NCBI GenBank assembly: GCA_913030945.1
Contig: CAJWEP010000004.1
Coordinates: 1 to 44,292, forward strand
Direction: 5' to 3'
Length of the DNA stretch: 44,292 nucleotides
From: an uncultured Verrucomicrobiota bacterium
GTDB taxonomy: Bacteria; Verrucomicrobiota; Verrucomicrobiia; Limisphaerales; UBA1096
In this document: positions 28,280 to 38,201 of the stretch, one piece after another
Layout: the number at the start of each line of letters is the position of its first letter
How positions within the stretch are numbered: the first letter of the stretch is position 1
Position numbers and translations under genes: made by a program
The notes under the pieces: model-generated
What the model saw: the letters and a program-made list of their open reading frames with translations, nothing else
The model's database searches: none
Told to the model about the DNA's origin: nothing

Positions 28280-29263
28280 ATGAGTGAATCCAAAGAAAAC
28301 GCCCCGTGGGTGACGTTCCGCCCTGAGATCAAGGTTCTGGACTGCACCGTCCGCGACGGGGGCCTTATCAACAACCACCTTTTTGAGGATGACTTCGTCA
28401 AGGCTGTCTACGACACCGCCATCCAGGCCGGTATCGACTACATGGAACTGGGCTACAAAGCCTCCAAGACGCAGTTTGCCCGGGAGGAGCACGGCGACTG
28501 GAAATACTGCGACGAGGATGATCTGCGCCGGATCGTCGGCGACAACGACAGTCCGCTCAAGCTCACCGCCATGGCCGACGCCGGCAAGACCGACTACAAG
28601 ACCGACATCCTGCCGGCCGAGCAAAGCGTGCTCGACTGCATCCGCGTCGCCACTTACGCGCATCAGATTCCGACCGCGGTGGACATGATCAAGGACGCCC
28701 ACGACAAAGGCTACGAGACGACCTGCAACATCATGGCCATCAGCACAGTCGCCGACTCCGAGATCGACCAGGCACTGGACACGCTGGCTGAGACGCCAGT
28801 GGACACCATCGTCGTGGTGGACAGCTACGGGGCACTCTACCACGAGCAGATTCGGGAACTGGTCATCAAATACGTCGCCGTGGCTAACTCGGTCGGCAAG
28901 GAGGTCGGCATCCACACGCACAACAACATGCAGTTGGCGTTTGCCAACACCATCGAGGCCATCATCCAAGGCGCCAACCGCATCGACGCCACCATGCTCG
29001 GCCTGGGCCGCGGTGCCGGCAACTGCCCGATGGAACTGCTGCTGGGCTTCCTGAAAAACCCGAAGTTCGACCTTCGCCCGGTTTTCAAACTCCTGCAGGA
29101 ACACCTGATGCCGATGCGCCGCACCAAGGAGTGGGGTGCCCTCATCCCGTACGTGGTCACCGGCATCCTCAACCAGCATCCGCGTGCTGCCATGCGCATC
29201 CGCGCCACCGAGGACAAAAACAAGTTCCTGGACTTCTACGACGCCTGCATGTCGGAGGTCTGA
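28280..29263 (+). CDS. HMGL-like / 4-hydroxy-2-oxovalerate aldolase family protein
   Basis: IKVLDCTVRDGGLINNHLF; DYMELGYKASK; VGIHTHNNMQLAFANTIEAIIQGANRIDATMLGLGRGAGN. Confidence 0.82.
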   Translation: MSESKENAPWVTFRPEIKVLDCTVRDGGLINNHLFEDDFVKAVYDTAIQAGIDYMELGYKASKTQFAREEHGDWKYCDEDDLRRIVGDNDSPLKLTAMADAGKTDYKTDILPAEQSVLDCIRVATYAHQIPTAVDMIKDAHDKGYETTCNIMAISTVADSEIDQALDTLAETPVDTIVVVDSYGALYHEQIRELVIKYVAVANSVGKEVGIHTHNNMQLAFANTIEAIIQGANRIDATMLGLGRGAGNCPMELLLGFLKNPKFDLRPVFKLLQEHLMPMRRTKEWGALIPYVVTGILNQHPRAAMRIRATEDKNKFLDFYDACMSEV

Positions 29264-29349
29264 GCCGAAAAGAGAACGGTTGCACATCTGGAGTAGAAGG
29301 ATTCGACCCAAATTCACTTCAGCAACCTTGATTTTTTCCGCCTAGATTA

Positions 29350-29586
29350 ATGGAAACATTAGGATTTATAATAATGTTGATCGGCGGACTCGGGGGTCTA
29401 ATAACTGTAATAGTCCTTCTTATAGCAGCATTTCAGGAAGGTATCGGCTGGGGTCTTGGTAGCCTGTTTTGTGGTATCGTCTTGTTGGTCTTTTGCATCA
29501 AGAATTTCTCGGAAGTGCAAATGCCATTTCTGGCTAACATCGGCTTTAGTATTTTGTTTGGCATTGGAAGAGCAATGGTTGGTTGA
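29350..29586 (+). CDS. Small hydrophobic (membrane) protein of unknown function
   Basis: 78 aa with multiple hydrophobic stretches METLGFIIMLIGGLGGLITVIVLLIAAF...GSLFCGIVLLVFCI...IGFSILFGIG; locally AT-richer than surroundings. Confidence 0.5.
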   Translation: METLGFIIMLIGGLGGLITVIVLLIAAFQEGIGWGLGSLFCGIVLLVFCIKNFSEVQMPFLANIGFSILFGIGRAMVG

Positions 29587-29697
29587 TTCATTTGCATTCA
29601 ACTCGTCGCAACAATCTTCATATTATTCAAGGCGGCCCAACGGCCAGTTTTTTCTTTCCCGCTGGCATCAGTAATCCTCCCCCGCTAACGTCTCTTC

Positions 29698-30798
29698 GTG
29701 GATGCGCGCGAGGCTTTGGTGGTTTTGAATCTGCTCGAGGGGATCGGGCCGGTTCGGGTGCGGCAATTGCTCAAGTTCTTTGGCGATGCCACCAAGGTGC
29801 TGCAGGCGAGTCGCCCCGCCCTCATGCGCGTCAAGGGCATCGGCGACGACCTGGCCGGTGCCATCTCTAAATGGCAGTCAACCACTGACTTGGCGGGTGA
29901 ACTCAAGCGCGTCGAGGAGTTCGGTACGCGGCTTGTTTTTCAGGCCGACGACGAGTACCCGGAGTTGCTCCGCGAGATTTACGACCCGCCGATCGTCCTC
30001 TATTTGAAGGGCCGCCTGCTGCCGGAGGACAAAAACAGCATCGCGATGGTCGGCGCGCGGCGCACGACGCATTACGGGCAGGATACCGCCCGCAAGCTGG
30101 CCTACCAACTCGCCGGCCACGGTGTCACGGTGGTCAGCGGCGGCGCACGTGGGATCGACTCCGCCTCGCACCAGGGTGCGCTCTCGGGCAAAGGCCGCAC
30201 CATCGCCGTGCTCGGCAACGGCATCAACGTTGTTTACCCGGCCGAAAATGCGGAGTTGTACGAGCGGATCGCCAACAACGGCGCGGTGATCACCCAGTTT
30301 CCGTTCAATCGCAAGGGCGACAAGCAGAGTTTCCCAATCCGCAACCGCATCGTCGCCGGGATGACGCTAGGCACTGTGGTCGTCGAAGCCGATCTGAAAA
30401 GCGGTTCGCTCATCACGGCCAACATGGCTGCCGACAACAACCGGCAAGTGTTCGCCGTACCTGGCCGGATCGACTCACCGCAGAGCCGGGGCTGCCACAA
30501 CCTCATCCGTAACGGCGCTGCACTATGCGAAAACGCAGAGGACATTCTCACCGAGTTCGAGCATCTGTTCCCCAACCAAGCGCTTGGCCAAGCGGATGAC
30601 TCCGAGCCGATGCCGCTGGCTAATCTCACGGAACAGGAACAAGCCGTGTTCGACGTGCTCGAAACCACTGAGCAAACGATCGACACGATCATCGCCAACA
30701 GCGGCCTGCCGACGCCGACGGTTTCGGTGGCTCTGCTCGGGCTGGAAATGAAACGCTTGGCCAAGCAGCTCCCTGGCAAACTCTTCGCCCGCCGCTGA
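29698..30798 (+). CDS. dprA: DNA processing protein DprA
   Basis: YPELLREIYDPPIVLYLKGRL...IAMVGARRTTHYGQDTARKLAYQLAGHGVTVVSGGARGIDSASHQGAL...NRIVAGMTLGTVVVEADLKSGSLITANMAADNNRQVFAVPG; GTG start. Confidence 0.95.
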   Translation: MDAREALVVLNLLEGIGPVRVRQLLKFFGDATKVLQASRPALMRVKGIGDDLAGAISKWQSTTDLAGELKRVEEFGTRLVFQADDEYPELLREIYDPPIVLYLKGRLLPEDKNSIAMVGARRTTHYGQDTARKLAYQLAGHGVTVVSGGARGIDSASHQGALSGKGRTIAVLGNGINVVYPAENAELYERIANNGAVITQFPFNRKGDKQSFPIRNRIVAGMTLGTVVVEADLKSGSLITANMAADNNRQVFAVPGRIDSPQSRGCHNLIRNGAALCENAEDILTEFEHLFPNQALGQADDSEPMPLANLTEQEQAVFDVLETTEQTIDTIIANSGLPTPTVSVALLGLEMKRLAKQLPGKLFARR

Positions 30799-30799
30799 T

Positions 30800-32263
30800 T
30801 TACTTGGCAACAGTCTCGATCTTGGCGGCGGCATTGGCCCAGTTGATGGGCTTGTTGGGCAGGATGCCGAGGTAGAGGATTGCGGCGACGCAGAGGCCAA
30901 GCGCAACCCGCGTTGGCCAGGCGACTGCCACCGGCGAGTCGTCGGGCGTTTCTTTCGACCAGTAGATAGCGCGGATGATGCCGAAGTAATAATAGATCGA
31001 AACTACGACGCCGAACACCGCCACGGCCAGCAGCGCGAAGTAACCGGCATCACCGAACGCCTTGGCCGCCACAGATTTCACCAGCAGGAATTTGCCGAAA
31101 AAACCGGCCAGCGGCGGGATGCCAGCCAGCGACACGGCGCACAGCGTCAGCGCCAAGGCGAGGAACGGCGAGCGTTTGTTCAAGCCCGCGAGACAGGAAA
31201 TGTCCTCGCCCTCCCCCTCGCGAGTGACCAAGTTGATGATCATGAACGCCGCCACGAGCGTGAACAAATAACCGGCGAGGTAATACAAAATCGCCGCCGT
31301 GCCGTCGCCCGACTGGGCCACGATGCCCATCAGCAGATAACCGGCGTTGGCGATGCTGGAGTAGGCGAGCAGACGCTTGAGATTGCGCTGCGGCAGGGCG
31401 CAGAGGTTACCGTACAGAATCGTCAGCGCGGCGACAACCATCAGCATGCCGATCCATTGGGCGGTGAGTTCCGGGACAACGCTGCCAAACAGGCGAATCA
31501 ACAGCACGAAACCGGCCGCCTTCGAGCCGACCGCTAGGAAGGTCGTCGTGGGCGTCGGCGCCCCCTGATAAACATCCGGCGCCCAAACCTGAAACGGGAA
31601 CGCGGAAATCTTGAACGCCAACCCGGCAAACACAAACAGCATGCCAAACAAAAACACGTTACTCCCCAGCAACCCGGCGTGCGCGTCGCGGATCGCGTCG
31701 AACTTCAGGCTACCGGCCTCGCCGAACACGAGCGCGATGCCGTACACCAAAAACGCCGACGATACCGCGCCTAGGATCAGGTACTTCACGCCCGCCTCGA
31801 GCGAGTGCATCCGGTGTCGTTGGAAACTGACGAGGATGTAAAACGTCACGGTGATCAACTCGATCGAGACAAACAGCAGGCTGAAGTCGTTGGCCGACGC
31901 GGTAAACATCATCCCCGATAACGCAAACAGGATGAATGCTTGATACTCCGACACGCCGCTCCTCAACCGCGAGGCGAAGTCCACCGCAAACACCAGCACG
32001 AAGATTGCCGCCAACAGGAAGAATCGCTTGAAAAACAGCGCCAAGCCATCGAGCCGGTAAATCCCGCCGAACGCCTCGTCGCCGGCCAAGCCAGTGTAGC
32101 CACTGCGAAAGCTCAGCAGGAACACGAGGCCAAGCGCCCCGGCAGCAATCCAGCCAAGCGACGGGCGTGCCGACTCAGACAGGAACAGGTCGGCGAGCAG
32201 CACGAGCAGGCCCAGCGCGATCACCATCATCTCAAGTTGAACAAATTGCAGTTGACCGTCCAT
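30800..32263 (-). CDS. nuoN: NADH-quinone oxidoreductase subunit N
   Basis: Polytopic proton antiporter-like subunit: FILFALSGMMFTASANDFSLLFVSIELITVTFYILVSF...LLAYSSIANAGYLLMG; position in operon. Confidence 0.93.
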   Translation of the reverse strand: MDGQLQFVQLEMMVIALGLLVLLADLFLSESARPSLGWIAAGALGLVFLLSFRSGYTGLAGDEAFGGIYRLDGLALFFKRFFLLAAIFVLVFAVDFASRLRSGVSEYQAFILFALSGMMFTASANDFSLLFVSIELITVTFYILVSFQRHRMHSLEAGVKYLILGAVSSAFLVYGIALVFGEAGSLKFDAIRDAHAGLLGSNVFLFGMLFVFAGLAFKISAFPFQVWAPDVYQGAPTPTTTFLAVGSKAAGFVLLIRLFGSVVPELTAQWIGMLMVVAALTILYGNLCALPQRNLKRLLAYSSIANAGYLLMGIVAQSGDGTAAILYYLAGYLFTLVAAFMIINLVTREGEGEDISCLAGLNKRSPFLALALTLCAVSLAGIPPLAGFFGKFLLVKSVAAKAFGDAGYFALLAVAVFGVVVSIYYYFGIIRAIYWSKETPDDSPVAVAWPTRVALGLCVAAILYLGILPNKPINWANAAAKIETVAK

Positions 32264-32269
32264 GTCGAC

Positions 32270-33790
32270 TTATTTCCCGGCCGCCTCCGCGGTTTGTATC
32301 TGGCCTGCGATCGCAGACGGCTTGGCCAAGCTCACGATCTTCGTCACCTCGCCCTCAATGCGCTTGGTCAGCAGGCCCGGCGCAAAGCCGAACACCAGCA
32401 GCGCGGCCAGCAGCAAGCCAAGCGCCGCCGCGATCAGCGGACTGGCGTCGGCCGCCTTGGCCCAGTCACCGCCAATCGGCCCGTGCAGGATGTTGCGAAT
32501 GGCGCGCATCATGTACAGGCCGCCGATCACCAGCGCACTCCACGCGGCGATAACGGTGACCGTCTTGAGACCGGCCGACCATGCAGCAAAAAAGATCATC
32601 ACCTCCCCGGCGAAGTTGGCAAATCCCGGCAGGCCGCAGCCGGCCAACATCGCCATCAGCAACGCCGACCCAGCGAGCGGCATTTGGCGCAGCAGCCCAC
32701 CCATCCGGCTCATGTCCAGCGAGCCGGTCTGCCGGTACAGGTGCCCGCTCAAGCCAAAGGCCAGGGCGGCGAGCAGGCCGTGGGCGATCATCACCAGCAC
32801 CGCGCCGGTCAGGCCGATCACGTTCAGACTGGCGATGCCGAGGAAAATGAAACCCATGTGAGCCACGCTGGAGTTGCCGATGAGCAGATTGAGGTCTTTT
32901 TGGCGAACCGCCACTAAGCCGCAGTACAGCAGATTGGCCAAGGCCAGCCACGCCAGCACACCGAGCCAGCTTTGCGCGCCTGCCGGTGCCATCGGGATGG
33001 CCACGCGGATCAGACCGTACAGGCCGAACTTCTTCAGCACGCCGGCGTGCAGCATCGCGGTGGCGGTCGGCGCAGCACTGTAACCAAGCGGAGCCCACGT
33101 GTGGAATGGCCACAGCGAAACCAGGATGCCGAAGCCGAACATCAGCAGCGGGAAAATCCACCGCTGCGCCGACTCGGCAATCGGCGTCGCTTGCACCTTG
33201 GCGATCAAGTCCGGGATGCTGAACGACTCCGCACCGGTCTGCACGTACACGCCGATCAACCCGATCAGCGCCAACAACGCGCCTAGACTGAGGTAGAGCG
33301 TGATTTTGTAGGTTGCATAATTACGGTTCGCCCCCCTGCCCCACACGCCGATCATGATGAACGTCGGCACCAGCGCGAGCTCGTGGAAGAAGTAGAAGAA
33401 GAACAAATCCATCGAGGCGAACGCGCCAAGGATGCCGCCGATCATCAGGTTGAGCAGGATGTGAAACTCCTTCACCCTGTGCGTGATGTCGTCTGCGCAG
33501 CAGGCCGCCGCGAAGGCCACGATCGCGCCCATTAAAATAATGCCGATGTTGATGCCGTCGGCGGCCAGGTGAAAATTCAGCCTGAGGCTCTCGACCCACA
33601 CGACCTTGGTTTCGAACTGAATGCCGCCGCCTACCTTGAACGTGCAAAACGCAATCAGCGCGCATAGCAGCGTTAGCCCGGACGCCCCCAGCGTGATGCC
33701 GCGGATCACCCGCCGTTGCCTGCCGGGAACGAACCCAACGGCCGCGGCGGCGAGCAGTGGCAACAGAACAATGATCAACAACCAATCCAT
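32270..33790 (-). CDS. nuoM: NADH-quinone oxidoreductase subunit M
   Basis: FFYFFHELALVPTFIMIGVWG...LWPFHTWAPLGYSAAPTATAMLHAGVLKKFGLYGLIR...NSSVAHMGFIFLG. Confidence 0.94.
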   Translation of the reverse strand: MDWLLIIVLLPLLAAAAVGFVPGRQRRVIRGITLGASGLTLLCALIAFCTFKVGGGIQFETKVVWVESLRLNFHLAADGINIGIILMGAIVAFAAACCADDITHRVKEFHILLNLMIGGILGAFASMDLFFFYFFHELALVPTFIMIGVWGRGANRNYATYKITLYLSLGALLALIGLIGVYVQTGAESFSIPDLIAKVQATPIAESAQRWIFPLLMFGFGILVSLWPFHTWAPLGYSAAPTATAMLHAGVLKKFGLYGLIRVAIPMAPAGAQSWLGVLAWLALANLLYCGLVAVRQKDLNLLIGNSSVAHMGFIFLGIASLNVIGLTGAVLVMIAHGLLAALAFGLSGHLYRQTGSLDMSRMGGLLRQMPLAGSALLMAMLAGCGLPGFANFAGEVMIFFAAWSAGLKTVTVIAAWSALVIGGLYMMRAIRNILHGPIGGDWAKAADASPLIAAALGLLLAALLVFGFAPGLLTKRIEGEVTKIVSLAKPSAIAGQIQTAEAAGK

Positions 33791-33797
33791 TTCCCGA

Positions 33798-35564
33798 TCA
33801 AGTTAACGTGAAAATCAAAAGTGCAACCAAGCCGACTGCGAACCAAAAGGCGTACGTCTGCAGGTTGCCTGTCTGGGCCAGACGCAATACGCGTCCCGCC
33901 AACTCGGTCGTACCGTGTGTACCGCGCACCAGCAACCCGGCGATCACCCAGCGGTCGATCGTGTCTGCCAGCTTGGCCAGGTTCTCCTGCACATTGTCGA
34001 TGCACCATTGGTAAATTTCATCGAACCAAAACCGGTCGCGCAGCGCCTTGGCCAAGCGACCAAACCTGGCTGGAAGCGGGTCGGCCTCGGCACCGTTGTA
34101 CAGTGTATTGGCAACGAGCATGCTGAACACCAGCACGACCACCGAAGCGGCCAGCACCAGCGGATTCGGCGCGTGGGCGTTGAAGTAACCGGCGAGCACC
34201 GACGGTACCGCGAGCAAGAGCAGCGGCACAGTCATCACGGCGGAATTCTCTGCTGCATTCTTGGCGTGTGCCGATCGCGGTTCGCCCATGAACGCCACGA
34301 CGAAGAGCCTCGTCATGTAAAACGTTGTCAGCAAGGCGACGAACACGGCAACGAGGAACAGTAAAATGTTGTTCTCCAGCGCAACATCAAGGATGGCTTC
34401 CTTGCTGAAAAACCCGCTGAAGAGTGGCACGCCACAGAGCGCCATCGTACCGATCAAAAAAGTCCAGTACGTCCGGGGCATCCGCTCGCGCAGCCCGCCC
34501 ATTTTCCAGATGTCCTGCTCATGATGCAGCGCAACGATCACCGAACCGGCCCCTAGGAAGAGTAGCGCCTTGAAAGAGGCGTGCGTCGTCAGGTGAAACA
34601 TCGCCGCGTCGGGCGAACCCAATCCCACCGCCATCACCATGTAGCCCAGCTGTGAGAGTGTCGAGTAGGCCAGGATGCGCTTGATATCGTCCTGCTGCAC
34701 GGCCATCAGCGCAGCCATCAGTGAGGTCAGCCCGCCGATCCACGCGATCGCCTCCATCGCCCACGTGCCTTCGATCAGGAAAAACACACGGCATAGCATG
34801 TACACGCCGGCGGCCACCATCGTCGCGGCGTGGATGAGCGCGCTGACCGGCGTCGGTCCTTCCATTGCGTCCGGCAGCCATACGTGCAACGGCGTCTGGG
34901 CGGACTTGCCCATCGCCCCGCAGAAAATCAGGAACCCGGCTAGACCGGTGATCGCTGCCGTCTCGCCGGGGACCACCTTGGCCAAGTCGGCAAACCGAAC
35001 CGAGCCAAGCACGGCCCAGACCATTAAGATGCCGATCAGAAAACCAAAGTCGCCGACGCGGTTGGTGAGAAAGGCTTTTTTGGCGGCATCGGCCGCGCTG
35101 GGTTTCTCGAACCAAAAGCCGATCAACAAATAACTCGAGACACCGACCAGTTCCCAGAAGATGAACATCATCACGAAGTTGTCGGCCAACACAATGCCGA
35201 GCATCGAGAAAATGAAGAGGCTGAGAAAAGCGAAGTAGCGCTGGAAGTCGCGATCCTCCCTCATGTAGCCGAGTGAAAAAATGTGAATCAAACTACCCAC
35301 GCCGGTGACGACGCAGAGCATCAGTTTGCACAGCCCGTCAATCTGCAAACCGATGTCGATCTGTAGCCCCTCGATCTTGAGCCAAATAACGTTTGGGTGC
35401 AGTTCGCCGCCGGCAGCAATCAGCAGCAGCGTCAGCAAAAACGAACCGACGACGGCACCAACGGACATCGCTGCGCTGGCCTTGCGCGAGCGAAATGCGC
35501 CCAGGCCAATGGCCACCGCCGAAAACAGCGGGAGCAACAATATGAGCCATGCAGCGGTGTTCAT
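33798..35564 (-). CDS. nuoL: NADH-quinone oxidoreductase subunit L
   Basis: VGVSSYLLIGFWFEKPSAADAAKKAFLTNRVGDFGFLIG...TPLHVWLPDAMEGPTPVSALIHAATMVAAGVYMLCR...LAYSTLSQLGYMVMAVG. Confidence 0.96.
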   Translation of the reverse strand: MNTAAWLILLLPLFSAVAIGLGAFRSRKASAAMSVGAVVGSFLLTLLLIAAGGELHPNVIWLKIEGLQIDIGLQIDGLCKLMLCVVTGVGSLIHIFSLGYMREDRDFQRYFAFLSLFIFSMLGIVLADNFVMMFIFWELVGVSSYLLIGFWFEKPSAADAAKKAFLTNRVGDFGFLIGILMVWAVLGSVRFADLAKVVPGETAAITGLAGFLIFCGAMGKSAQTPLHVWLPDAMEGPTPVSALIHAATMVAAGVYMLCRVFFLIEGTWAMEAIAWIGGLTSLMAALMAVQQDDIKRILAYSTLSQLGYMVMAVGLGSPDAAMFHLTTHASFKALLFLGAGSVIVALHHEQDIWKMGGLRERMPRTYWTFLIGTMALCGVPLFSGFFSKEAILDVALENNILLFLVAVFVALLTTFYMTRLFVVAFMGEPRSAHAKNAAENSAVMTVPLLLLAVPSVLAGYFNAHAPNPLVLAASVVVLVFSMLVANTLYNGAEADPLPARFGRLAKALRDRFWFDEIYQWCIDNVQENLAKLADTIDRWVIAGLLVRGTHGTTELAGRVLRLAQTGNLQTYAFWFAVGLVALLIFTLT

Positions 35565-35567
35565 TGG

Positions 35568-35873
35568 TTACAGTTTCATCGTGGCCAAGTCCGCCACGTC
35601 GGTGGTTTGGCGTTTCCGATACAGGGCAACGATCAAAGCCAAGCCGACGGATACCTCCGCCGCCGCGACGGTGATGATGAAAAACACCATCACCTGGCCA
35701 TCGAGGTTGCCGTTGAATCGCGACATGGCCACGAGCGCCACGTTGGCCGCGTTGAGCATCAACTCGAGCGACATGTAGATGATCAGCAAATTGCGCCGCA
35801 CGATCACGCCCAGCAAGCCGATCGCAAACAGCGCGCCACTCACCAACAGATAATGGCTCAGGGTTGGTTCCAT
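35568..35873 (-). CDS. nuoK: NADH-quinone oxidoreductase subunit K
   Basis: HYLLVSGALFAIGLLGVIVRRNLLIIYMSLELMLNAANVALVA. Confidence 0.95.
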   Translation of the reverse strand: MEPTLSHYLLVSGALFAIGLLGVIVRRNLLIIYMSLELMLNAANVALVAMSRFNGNLDGQVMVFFIITVAAAEVSVGLALIVALYRKRQTTDVADLATMKL

Positions 35874-36421
35874 CAGCCTGGCTCCTTTCTGCTCAACAAA
35901 ATCACGCCAACCATCGCCACGAGAAGCAAGACGGAGACGATCTCGAACGGCAAAAGAAATCCTTTATCCTTGCTGAACAGCGCTTGGCCAAGCGCGCGTG
36001 TGCTACCGACCGCCTTGACCAGCTTGGCCTCCGTTTGATCCTCTTCTGCCACTTCGTGCTGCTGAGGGGCTTCGCCGTACGTCGATTCGAGCGAACTTTT
36101 GTAAACCAAAAACAGCGCGCCGACAGCCAAGATGCCCATGGCCAAGCTGACAAGATTCAGCTTGCGGCGAGCCGCCTCCCGGAGGTCGAGCAGCATGACC
36201 ACAAACAGGAACAACACCATTACCGCCCCGGCGTAAACGAGGATCTGCACCGCCGCGAGAAAGTACGCTCCGAGCAGCACGAACAGTCCCGAGATCGAGA
36301 TCATCGTTGTCACGAGAAACAACGCACTCGTCACCGGGTTGCGGCTCAGCGGATTCGCCACCACCAGCAGCGCGCTCAGCACTGCCAGCCCGGCGAAAAT
36401 ATTGAACAACGTTCCTTCCAT
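35873..36421 (-). CDS. nuoJ: NADH-quinone oxidoreductase subunit J
   Basis: RNPVTSALFLVTTMISISGLFVLLGAYFLAAVQILVYAGAVMVLFLFVVMLLDL. Confidence 0.95.
   Translation of the reverse strand: MEGTLFNIFAGLAVLSALLVVANPLSRNPVTSALFLVTTMISISGLFVLLGAYFLAAVQILVYAGAVMVLFLFVVMLLDLREAARRKLNLVSLAMGILAVGALFLVYKSSLESTYGEAPQQHEVAEEDQTEAKLVKAVGSTRALGQALFSKDKGFLLPFEIVSVLLLVAMVGVILLSRKEPG
35980..35995. repeat. Extended copy of iterated palindrome, GCGCTTGGCCAAGCGC (in nuoJ)
   Basis: Perfect 16-bp palindrome, same 16-mer as at 3382-3397. Confidence 0.9.
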
Positions 36422-36436
36422 ACCTCAGTCAAACCG

Positions 36437-37051
36437 TCAGTGAAACGCCGGTTGCTCGCCAGCCTCGCGAGTTTTCGTTTCCCATTTTTTGATGCCCTCG
36501 TCCACGTCGCACTGGACATGGTGATTGTAGGCCCGCTTGTCCGCTCCGCCCAGCGCGAGCAGTTTTCCCTTATTGTAGATCAACTCCTCGCGGGTCTCAC
36601 CGTTGATTGCATAGTCTTCCAGCAAAAAGATCGCCTCCTCTGGACAGACCTCCTGGCAAAAACCGCAGTAGATGCAGCGAAGCATGTTGATCTCGAACTC
36701 TTCCGGCATCTTCTCCGCACCCTCGCGATCGACCACACCACTGTCGCCAGGCGGCGTGATGCGGATGGCCTTCGGCGGACAGATAAACTCGCACAGCTGG
36801 CACGACACACACTTCGTCTTTTCGTCCACGTCCTTGACAAGATACGGCGCGCCACGGTAGCCGGTCGGAACATCCCACTTTTCCTCCGGATACTGCATCG
36901 TGGTCTTGGCGGTGAACTCCTTCTGTTTATCGCCATACACCTCTGAACGTTTCCACGAGAAAAAGTGACGCAGCGTAACCTTGAACCCGTTGATAAGCGT
37001 CGGCAAATACAACCGCTCCCACCAGGTCAGTTCTGTGCGTTTTACTTTCAT
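36437..37051 (-). CDS. nuoI: NADH-quinone oxidoreductase subunit I
   Basis: Two 4Fe-4S motifs: CVSCQLCEFICPPKAI and CIYCGFCQEVCPEEAI. Confidence 0.95.
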   Translation of the reverse strand: MKVKRTELTWWERLYLPTLINGFKVTLRHFFSWKRSEVYGDKQKEFTAKTTMQYPEEKWDVPTGYRGAPYLVKDVDEKTKCVSCQLCEFICPPKAIRITPPGDSGVVDREGAEKMPEEFEINMLRCIYCGFCQEVCPEEAIFLLEDYAINGETREELIYNKGKLLALGGADKRAYNHHVQCDVDEGIKKWETKTREAGEQPAFH

Positions 37052-37061
37052 CGTCCCGTCC

Positions 37062-38201
37062 TTAACTGTTCAGCACCCACAGCACAATTGCCGTGAGAAT
37101 GATGTTGGCCAAGCTCGCCGGCAGAAACCGCTTCCAGCCGATGTTCATCAATTGATCATAACGGAAACGCGGCAGCATCCAGCGTATCCAAATCATCAGG
37201 CCAAGGAACACCGTAATCTTCGCAATGAACACGCCGATGTGCACCAACCCTTTGCCAAGCGACTGGGCCGGTGTGTTGAAAAAGTCGCCGAGCGGCAGCG
37301 TCCAGCCGCCGCAAAACAGCACCACCATTAGCGCTGAGCCCGCAATCATCGCGGCGTATTCGCCCATGAAAAACAGCGCGAACCGCATCGAGCTGTACTC
37401 GGTGTTGTAACCTGCGACCAGCTCCGTTTCCGACTCCGGCAAGTCGAATGGTAGCCGGTTGGTTTCCGCAAAAATCGCGATCAGAAAAATTGCAAACGCA
37501 ATCGGCTGCTTAAACATCAGCCAATCTAAAATACTCTCGTGCTGATAGGCGACCACGCTGGAGAGGTTCAGTAACCCCGTGTCATTTAGGTAGTCCGACC
37601 ACGCCGTGGATTTATCAATCAGTTCAGCCTGCCAAGCAGGATCGGCCGCCAGCATGAACACCGGTACAACCGCCAAGCCCATCGCGATCTCGTAGGAAAT
37701 CATTTGCGCCGTCGAGCGGATGCCGCCGAGGAACGGATATTTCGAGTTCGAAGCATAGCCAGCTAGCACAACGCCGTACACTCCCAGCGACACGATGCCG
37801 AAGGTAAACAGGATGCCGACATCAAGATCAGCGATGACCATCTTCTGTGTCCCGAGCATCGAGCCAAACGGCAACACAGCAAGCACCACGAACGACGGCA
37901 CCATCGCCACCGCTGGGGCCATCCAATAAAATACTTTCCGCACATGAGCTGGCGTGAAGTCCTCTTTTACCAGCGCCTTCAGCCCATCGGCCAGCGGTTG
38001 GCCAAGACCAAGCAACTTGATGTTTGTGAACGGGATGCCAACGCGGTTTGGCCCAATACGATCCTGAATCCAAGCCGAGATGCGGCGCTCGGCAACGACC
38101 GAGTAGGCGACCATCGGCATCACGACGGCGAACACACACACCACCTTGAGCAGCGTCAGCACCCATGCTTGACCAAGCAGTTCTGTGATCGAGGCGAGCA
38201 T
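37062..38201 (-). CDS. nuoH: NADH-quinone oxidoreductase subunit H
   Basis: AWIQDRIGPNRVGIPFTNIKLLGLGQPLADGLKALVKEDFTP...ETNRLPFDLPESETELVAGYNTEYSSMRFALFFMGEYAAMI. Confidence 0.96.
   Translation of the reverse strand: MLASITELLGQAWVLTLLKVVCVFAVVMPMVAYSVVAERRISAWIQDRIGPNRVGIPFTNIKLLGLGQPLADGLKALVKEDFTPAHVRKVFYWMAPAVAMVPSFVVLAVLPFGSMLGTQKMVIADLDVGILFTFGIVSLGVYGVVLAGYASNSKYPFLGGIRSTAQMISYEIAMGLAVVPVFMLAADPAWQAELIDKSTAWSDYLNDTGLLNLSSVVAYQHESILDWLMFKQPIAFAIFLIAIFAETNRLPFDLPESETELVAGYNTEYSSMRFALFFMGEYAAMIAGSALMVVLFCGGWTLPLGDFFNTPAQSLGKGLVHIGVFIAKITVFLGLMIWIRWMLPRFRYDQLMNIGWKRFLPASLANIILTAIVLWVLNS

Noticed and set aside
28127-29317. 396-aa minus-strand ORF
   Set aside because: Antisense to the HMGL-like aldolase gene; no domain signature.
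29698-30798. Linking the palindrome to DNA uptake because dprA is in the window
   Set aside because: DprA is nearly universal, and known uptake sequences (Neisseria, Pasteurellaceae) are non-palindromic; no comEC/pilus genes visible here.
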